Under the pieces are notes generated by a model that was not told the DNA's origin, searched no databases, and saw nothing but the letters and a program-made list of their open reading frames with translations. Shown one piece after another: positions 6,235-10,136 of a stretch of DNA of 10,136 nt. Origin of the DNA: an uncultured Eubacteriales bacterium (GTDB taxonomy: Bacteria > Bacillota > Clostridia > Oscillospirales > Acutalibacteraceae); the NCBI GenBank assembly GCA_934444695.1, contig CAKSDF010000062.1, positions 1 to 10,136 of the forward strand, written 5' to 3'. Made by a program: the position numbers and the translations under genes. How positions within the stretch are numbered: position 1 is the first letter of the stretch; every line of letters begins with the position of its first letter.

Positions 6235-6253
6235 TTAAAGGTGGGTGGGAAAA

Positions 6254-7612
6254 ATGCATGAGTGTAATGATTTCTATGTTGAAATGCTTCGGATCGGTAT
6301 AGACGGCGCAAGACAAAAAATGCATCGCAAGAAAGAAAAGATAGGAATTCTTACCTACACCGGATGGATAGGAACGGGCAAGACATCTGCCGTTTTAGAT
6401 TACTGTAAAAAATATAGCAATTGCCTATACTTTTCTTTTGAAAACATCGAGCATTCTCTTGCGTTAAAACTTTTTCCAAAAAAGTATCCTCATATTTTCT
6501 CTGACCCTGCAGATTGGGCAATGTTTTTTGAACAATTATTCGCTTGGTGCCAAAGAAGAAATTTCACAGTATTCTTTGACTCTTATATCATAAAAAAAGA
6601 CAGCGATTTTCATTCACAACTTGTCGATAAATTTTATAACGACCATCACCGAACTGTTTTTGTCTATATTGAAGACGAACACGGCCAGCGCATGTTCACT
6701 CCGCTTCACATTGCAGAGATAAAGAAAATATATCCCAAATTAACCGATGAAGAAGTTGTCCTTGTAAAAGCTATTACCGGCGGCATTTCAAGTTTGGTTG
6801 CGCTTTACAATCCTAAACTTGATTTTGCAACTAATCTCAAAAGGTTTTTACAGCCCAATTCTTATTTCCGTTTGTTAGCCGAGCGTATTATTAAGGAATA
6901 CTACCGTGCTCCTGAGAGTTACAACACCCTGCTTTATGGCCTTTCTATTGGCAAAAAGAGAGTTTCTGAACTTGCAGAATTTTCAGGTTATCCAAACAAC
7001 AAATGCGATAAGTATCTTAAATCTCTAATTAAAAATGGAATTGTAAAACACGTAGCTGCCAGAGGGAAACGCAAAGCGTATTATGAAATCACTAACGAAT
7101 ATTTAAGTTTTTGGTACCGATATATTTTCACAAAGCAAGATTTTCATAACGAAACCGTTTTCAATAATATATTTAAGTATATTGAAACTATTTTGGCGAA
7201 GCGAGCCTTTAGAAAAGAGTGCGAATATTGGTTGTTTTACAACACCCGTTCATACAGATATGTAAATAGCGACTTCGTAAAAGATAACGATAATCTCCAT
7301 CGCAACGCCAAGATCAGAAAACTATCCTTTGATATTATCCACGAACTCTACGGCGAATATATTTTCATAAAATATTTTGATACGTTGGGTGAGCATTGCA
7401 CAAAAGAGGATTGGATTGAAATCGAACGAATTACAACTAAATTCAGCAGAAAGGAAAACAATACTTATATTCTGTTTTCTATACACCGGTTCAGTGACTT
7501 CTGTTGGACGATGTCAAGCAAATATGATAATCTTCGTTTGGTTCAACTCACCGCATTTACAGCACAATACCATAGTTATGAACATTACAGATTATCGCTC
7601 GACGAAATGTAA
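6254..7612 (+). CDS. divergent DUF234-type P-loop ATPase
   Basis: The 452-residue protein resembles the archaeal-type ATPase/DUF234 family: an N-terminal P-loop domain, a winged helix and a C-terminal nuclease-like domain. Seen here are Walker A GWIGTGKT (37-44), a Walker B-like VFFDS (106-110) with Ser where most members have Glu, GG at 176-177, a winged helix at about 233-280, and a C-terminal domain (320-435) ending in the family-like YILFSIHRFS. Where nuclease-active relatives tend to have E-x-K, I read IFIKYF, so nuclease activity looks doubtful. The usual GS sensor after the ATPase core is not visible and the core is short. AAAGGTGGG (6237-6245) supports ATG 6254; GTG 6245 is an alternative. 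It stands alone, A+T-rich, with its own promoter and palindrome, and reads against the IME core. Function is unknown; such proteins often occur as accessory or defence-like genes. Confidence 0.75.
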   Translation: MHECNDFYVEMLRIGIDGARQKMHRKKEKIGILTYTGWIGTGKTSAVLDYCKKYSNCLYFSFENIEHSLALKLFPKKYPHIFSDPADWAMFFEQLFAWCQRRNFTVFFDSYIIKKDSDFHSQLVDKFYNDHHRTVFVYIEDEHGQRMFTPLHIAEIKKIYPKLTDEEVVLVKAITGGISSLVALYNPKLDFATNLKRFLQPNSYFRLLAERIIKEYYRAPESYNTLLYGLSIGKKRVSELAEFSGYPNNKCDKYLKSLIKNGIVKHVAARGKRKAYYEITNEYLSFWYRYIFTKQDFHNETVFNNIFKYIETILAKRAFRKECEYWLFYNTRSYRYVNSDFVKDNDNLHRNAKIRKLSFDIIHELYGEYIFIKYFDTLGEHCTKEDWIEIERITTKFSRKENNTYILFSIHRFSDFCWTMSSKYDNLRLVQLTAFTAQYHSYEHYRLSLDEM

Positions 7613-7703
7613 TTCCCGCTTCAAAAAGAGGTTTATATTACATTTTGGCTTAAACCACTTATGATATAAAAACACTTCAAAAACCCAGTGTTTATGCGGT
7701 GTT

Positions 7704-7742
7704 TGGTTTGTACAACAATTTAGTACAAACCACCTGTTTTTT
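7704..7742 (+). terminator. probable terminator of the DUF234-type ATPase gene
   Basis: A perfect 10-bp stem TGGTTTGTAC (7704-7713) / GTACAAACCA (7723-7732) with a 9-nt loop is followed by TTTTTT at 7737-7742. The stem is low in G+C, and its symmetry also suits a protein-binding site. Confidence 0.5.
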
Positions 7743-7836
7743 GATATGAATTGAATACCCCCTACAATCGAACATAAATAGTTATATCGACCCGTAGGCC
7801 GTTTCGAATAAAACAAACGGCTACAAAGGCAAATAC

Positions 7837-7901
7837 AAAAATACCCACCGGATGTTGTGGCAAAGTTCCGAGAAGAACCGCCGCATCCTGTGGGTATTTT
7901 T
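7837..7901. terminator. bidirectional terminator between convergent genes
   Basis: AAAAATACCCAC (7837-7848) pairs perfectly with GTGGGTATTTTT (7890-7901). After one mismatch, GGATG pairs with CATCC, and the loop can form an inner GTTC/GAAC stem. A on one side and T on the other allow termination in both directions, as suits the ends of the ATPase and CAP lipoprotein genes. Confidence 0.8.
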
Positions 7902-7905
7902 ATGT

Positions 7906-8753
7906 TTATTTTAAGTCTGTATTTTCAGAGTCCATGCATACGCAGACATACCAGTAATATCCGTCATACATCACGCCGACTGCCATATAGGTGTACTTGG
8001 AGCTACCGACATACGACCAGTGTCCTTTGCTGTTTCGAAAGCCGTTGGCTATGGAGTAGGCTATCTCATCAGCCGTGCCACCCCAATTACCTTTGCCAAT
8101 GGCTTCGCGCACATTAGCAGTATAATAATTTTTCTCGCCTTCGATACCATATAGCGACCAGTCTACATATTCTCCGTACTGCAATGCTTTGGCGGCTGCT
8201 CGTTGGTCGGTGGTATCATGAGCAAAATTTGTTTTAAGCTGTGTGCATCGGTATTGGCAGTATTCGGTCAGTCCGGGGATGACCGTTGCGGTGATGTCGC
8301 CTTGCTCTGTGCGAAACTTATTTATGTATTCTGCGACCTTTTGTGTCACTATATCCGCGCTTGGTTTAGGCGGGATTATGATTTCCTCTTTTGGCGGATC
8401 GTCCGTTTCCACTATAGTGATGCATCCGTTTTCCTTTGGATTTTCCGCCGCCGATGGCTCAGTCTGTTTTTCCGTTGCCGTAGGCTTGGTTTCTTCCTTC
8501 GGCTTTTCCGTTGTGTGGTAGGCCCTGTGGCGGTTGTGGTCGGTTCGGTCGCCTGATCCGCGCGCACGGTCGTGGGAAGTTCTTTTTCTTCCTCTGTCGG
8601 TTCTACAGGTGTTACAGGCGGTGTTTCCGTTATTATCGTCTTCGATACCGTTGTTGGTGAGCTCTCGGTAGGTGGCGGTGCGGTGTTGCAACCGCATCCC
8701 ACCATACTGATGAGCACCACACAGCAGAGAAGAAGGATTATGATTTTCCTCAT
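7906..8753 (-). pseudogene. CAP-domain (SCP-like) lipoprotein, frameshifted in the linker
   Basis: The start (ATG 8753) encodes a lipoprotein signal peptide: MRK, a hydrophobic stretch and a lipobox-like MVGC with Cys20. A T/P/E-rich spacer follows, as in surface lipoproteins. The C-terminal part, about 145 residues in another frame, is a CAP domain. Its visible features are an N-terminal VAEYINKFR helix, His in NFAHD, then ADEIAYSIANGF and SKGHW, and the strand pair AVGVMYDGYYWYVCV. The two parts join only if the frame shifts within the spacer, near the GT-rich 8511-8518; the span of 848 nt fits one lost base or one extra dinucleotide. As read, the N-terminal frame stops at 8412 without the CAP domain. 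CAP proteins are secreted, with varied roles, often at the cell wall. GGAGGAGG at 8764-8771 supports the start, which overlaps the upstream stop by 4 nt (ATGA). Confidence 0.82.
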
Positions 8754-9034
8754 ATATCCTCGACCTCCTCCAGCCCTTGCATCACTTTCACCATAATGCG
8801 CGTTGCGAGGATAAATCCCGAACTAAACGCCTCACGCTCGGTGATGCAGGACAGTTCGCTTGTGCAGTCCTTGAACTTTTCAAAGGTTTCTTTTTGTTTC
8901 TCTGTGAGTCCTGCATTGAGTTCTTCCTCGTTTTTGCATATCAGCTTGACGAGCTTATCCACTCTCGTTCCTCGCTTGATATACCTTTCGTGCGGACTGA
9001 TGTTGCCGTAGTATAAATCTTCAAGTGTTGTCAT
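8750..9034 (-). CDS. DUF6809-like protein
   Basis: The 94-residue soluble protein starts MTTLEDLYYGNISPHERY and continues through an E/K-rich helical middle (KNEEELNAGLTEKQKETFEK) to an EREAFSSGFILATRIMVKVM segment. This pattern is common in small Clostridia proteins annotated as DUF6809; the family name is from memory of the pattern. No catalytic motif is visible. ATG 9034 is chosen because AGGAGGT (9044-9050) lies 9 nt upstream; the frame extends only 9 codons further. The stop overlaps the start of the CAP lipoprotein gene in ATGA, so the two form an operon with coupled translation. Members of this family are often found as single copies near mobile or cell-surface genes. The function is unknown. 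Confidence 0.8.
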   Translation of the reverse strand: MTTLEDLYYGNISPHERYIKRGTRVDKLVKLICKNEEELNAGLTEKQKETFEKFKDCTSELSCITEREAFSSGFILATRIMVKVMQGLEEVEDI

Positions 9035-9106
9035 GTGCGTTGCACCTCCTTTTTGCAACACAAATACATATCACAACACTTTCTACAAGTCCAAAGAATT
9101 ATTTAT

Positions 9107-9141
9107 AAAAAGCAAAAGCGCCGCATTTCTGCGACGCCTTT
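9107..9141 (-). terminator. terminator of the AbiH gene
   Basis: On the minus strand, AAAGGCGTCGCA (9130-9141) and TGCGGCGCTTTT (9114-9125) form a 12-bp stem with two G-U pairs and a GAAA loop. GCTTTTT follows. It lies just beyond the stop of the AbiH frame at 9150. Confidence 0.85.
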
Positions 9142-9149
9142 GTCATAAC

Positions 9150-10136
9150 TTATTTAATTGCAAATTCTTTTGCTTTCTCTGCTGCTTCAATATTTTCAAG
9201 TAATGTTTCTTCTTTTTTTACCATATTACAAAGAGACATGGAAAAAACATTATGATTCATACCCACAAACACACGTGAGCGAATAGCTGATTGCACATCC
9301 TGTGTCTGCCCTGATAATTCTAAGAATTTATTTGTAACAGAGTCTATAAATCTGTTTTTAACGAACGGAAAGCGTTTATTATATTTTTTGTCATATTTAA
9401 GTATAACAAGTGCACGCTTCTCGCCTTTTGCAAGCCACTGGGCAATATAAGACCACCATTATCACCAATAGACATGCCATAAACACAAATAATATTACTT
9501 GAATTAATTATATCAACAACTTGCTTTTCATAATTGGCACGTACATCTGAATTTTGTTGTGGCTTTACAATTTCTCTAACTACCTCTTCATCATTTGCAA
9601 AATCCTCATTCGTAATCTGCGTAACATCATTAACGCCCATAATCATATTTTCTTCGATAAAACCATGAATGTGGAGAACTTTTCCTACATCTCTTGAGCT
9701 ATCAGATTTGAGGTACTGTTTTAGTATTCGCGCACATTCATCAACGCTTTTTGTGTAGTTGAAGGAGATGAAATTATATGTTCTATTGCGATCCGCAGAA
9801 TTATAGATGTTTTGCACAAATTCTCTGTCCGCTGTCCTTATGTGAAAATATGTAGTAACAGCTGTATTCATGGTTTTCGCAATTAAGTCCGTGTTTGAAA
9901 AGCTAATGCGTTTTTCTTCATTTTCCAAATATATATTGAAATTTGAAACAAAATCTTCAAAGCGTTCAATATAGTAATTCTTTTCTTTAATGGTGAAATC
10001 GGAAGAATGTTGACCAAATGCTTTTTCAAAATCAACCCAATCGATGATCTTTTTTTGGTCATCTAAGTTCCTATTTTTTAACATAGTTTTAAATGAATCT
10101 ATGTTTTCGTTATCTGTCTCTTGAATTTGCGAATAC
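9150..10136 (-). pseudogene. abiH: AbiH-family abortive infection protein, frameshifted; N-terminus beyond the right edge
   Basis: The frame is open to the right edge, so the usual N-terminal GNGFD nucleotide-binding motif lies outside. Seen from the edge inwards are WVDFEKAFG, FISFNYTKSVDE, the HIHG motif, MIMGVND and ICVYGMSIGD, which together mark AbiH, a phage-defence family. At about 9458-9464 the frame breaks: the current frame reads GDNGGLILP and stops at 9344. The next frame continues WWSYIAQWLAKGEKRALVIL, which fits the usual GxTDxxWW motif, and runs about 100 more residues to TAA at 9150 (ending KAKEFAIK). The motif is also shortened, so several bases may be missing. Because both halves fit the family, this is one broken gene or a sequence error, not two genes. 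It has its own terminator, is A+T-rich and stands alone, as expected of an acquired defence gene. Confidence 0.88.

Larger units (their letters stand above)
7613..7905. other. hairpin-rich region between convergent genes
   Basis: No gene is seen. Five dyads follow each other: GGTTTA/TAAACC (about 7630-7656), AAACACT/AGTGTTT (7670-7693), TGGTTTGTAC/GTACAAACCA (7704-7732), GTAGGCCGTTT/AAACGGCTAC with one bulged G (7794-7824), and a long hairpin at 7837-7901. Two look like terminators; the others are unexplained and might belong to a small RNA or a degraded mobile-element end. Confidence 0.5.

Noticed and set aside
6083..6325. Reverse 80-residue frame
   Set aside because: It crosses the leftward terminator and the promoter of the ATPase gene and is low in complexity.

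Overview
The window looks like the chromosome of a gut-type Clostridia (Oscillospiraceae/Lachnospiraceae-like Bacillota). Pointers are the strong AGGAGG-type ribosome binding sites, a DUF6809-type protein, the Clostridia-style tyrosine integrase with an AP2-like N-terminus, a MOBP relaxase/MobC pair, and rho-independent terminators. Most of it is accessory DNA: an integrated mobilizable element (IME) with defence-type genes at its edges. The assignment to a taxon is inference.

Layout. (1) 1-698, minus: an autoinhibited class II Fic protein with an N-terminal helix-turn-helix, cut by the left edge, with its own promoter and an overlapping inverted repeat. (2) 1084-1207: the 3' part of a tRNA-Ser(CGA) gene without its 5' acceptor strand, followed by a strong terminator; this is the likely attachment site. 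(3) 1207-5715, all minus: the IME core, in transcription order RepA-like RecA-fold ATPase, candidate oriT, MobC, MOBP relaxase with a second gene nested out of frame inside it, Xis-like protein, tyrosine integrase. (4) 5761-6240: an AT-rich leader with five degenerate tandem repeats of about 53-56 bp, tiny ORFs with good ribosome binding sites, a leftward terminator, then a rightward promoter with a perfect operator-like palindrome. (5) 6254-7612, plus: a divergent DUF234-type P-loop ATPase. (6) 7613-7905: a hairpin-rich intergenic region between convergent genes. (7) 7906-9034, minus: a DUF6809-like gene overlapping by 4 nt a CAP-domain lipoprotein gene. (8) 9107-10136, minus: an AbiH-type abortive infection gene with its terminator, cut by the right edge.

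How it fits together. The ATPase, oriT, MobC, relaxase and nested membrane-anchored protein would replicate and mobilize the element using a helper conjugation system, while Xis and integrase would excise and insert it at tRNA-Ser. Yet the integrase has two in-frame stops (one before the catalytic tyrosine), the RepA-like ATPase has one, and the CAP lipoprotein and AbiH genes are each frameshifted. Either the island is decaying or the assembly carries errors. The relaxase, nested gene, MobC, Xis, DUF6809 and DUF234-type genes are intact.

The most unusual points are the gene-within-gene in the relaxase, the repeated leader array ahead of the ATPase, the tRNA remnant suggesting a second element to the left, and the divergent ATPase under a private palindrome.
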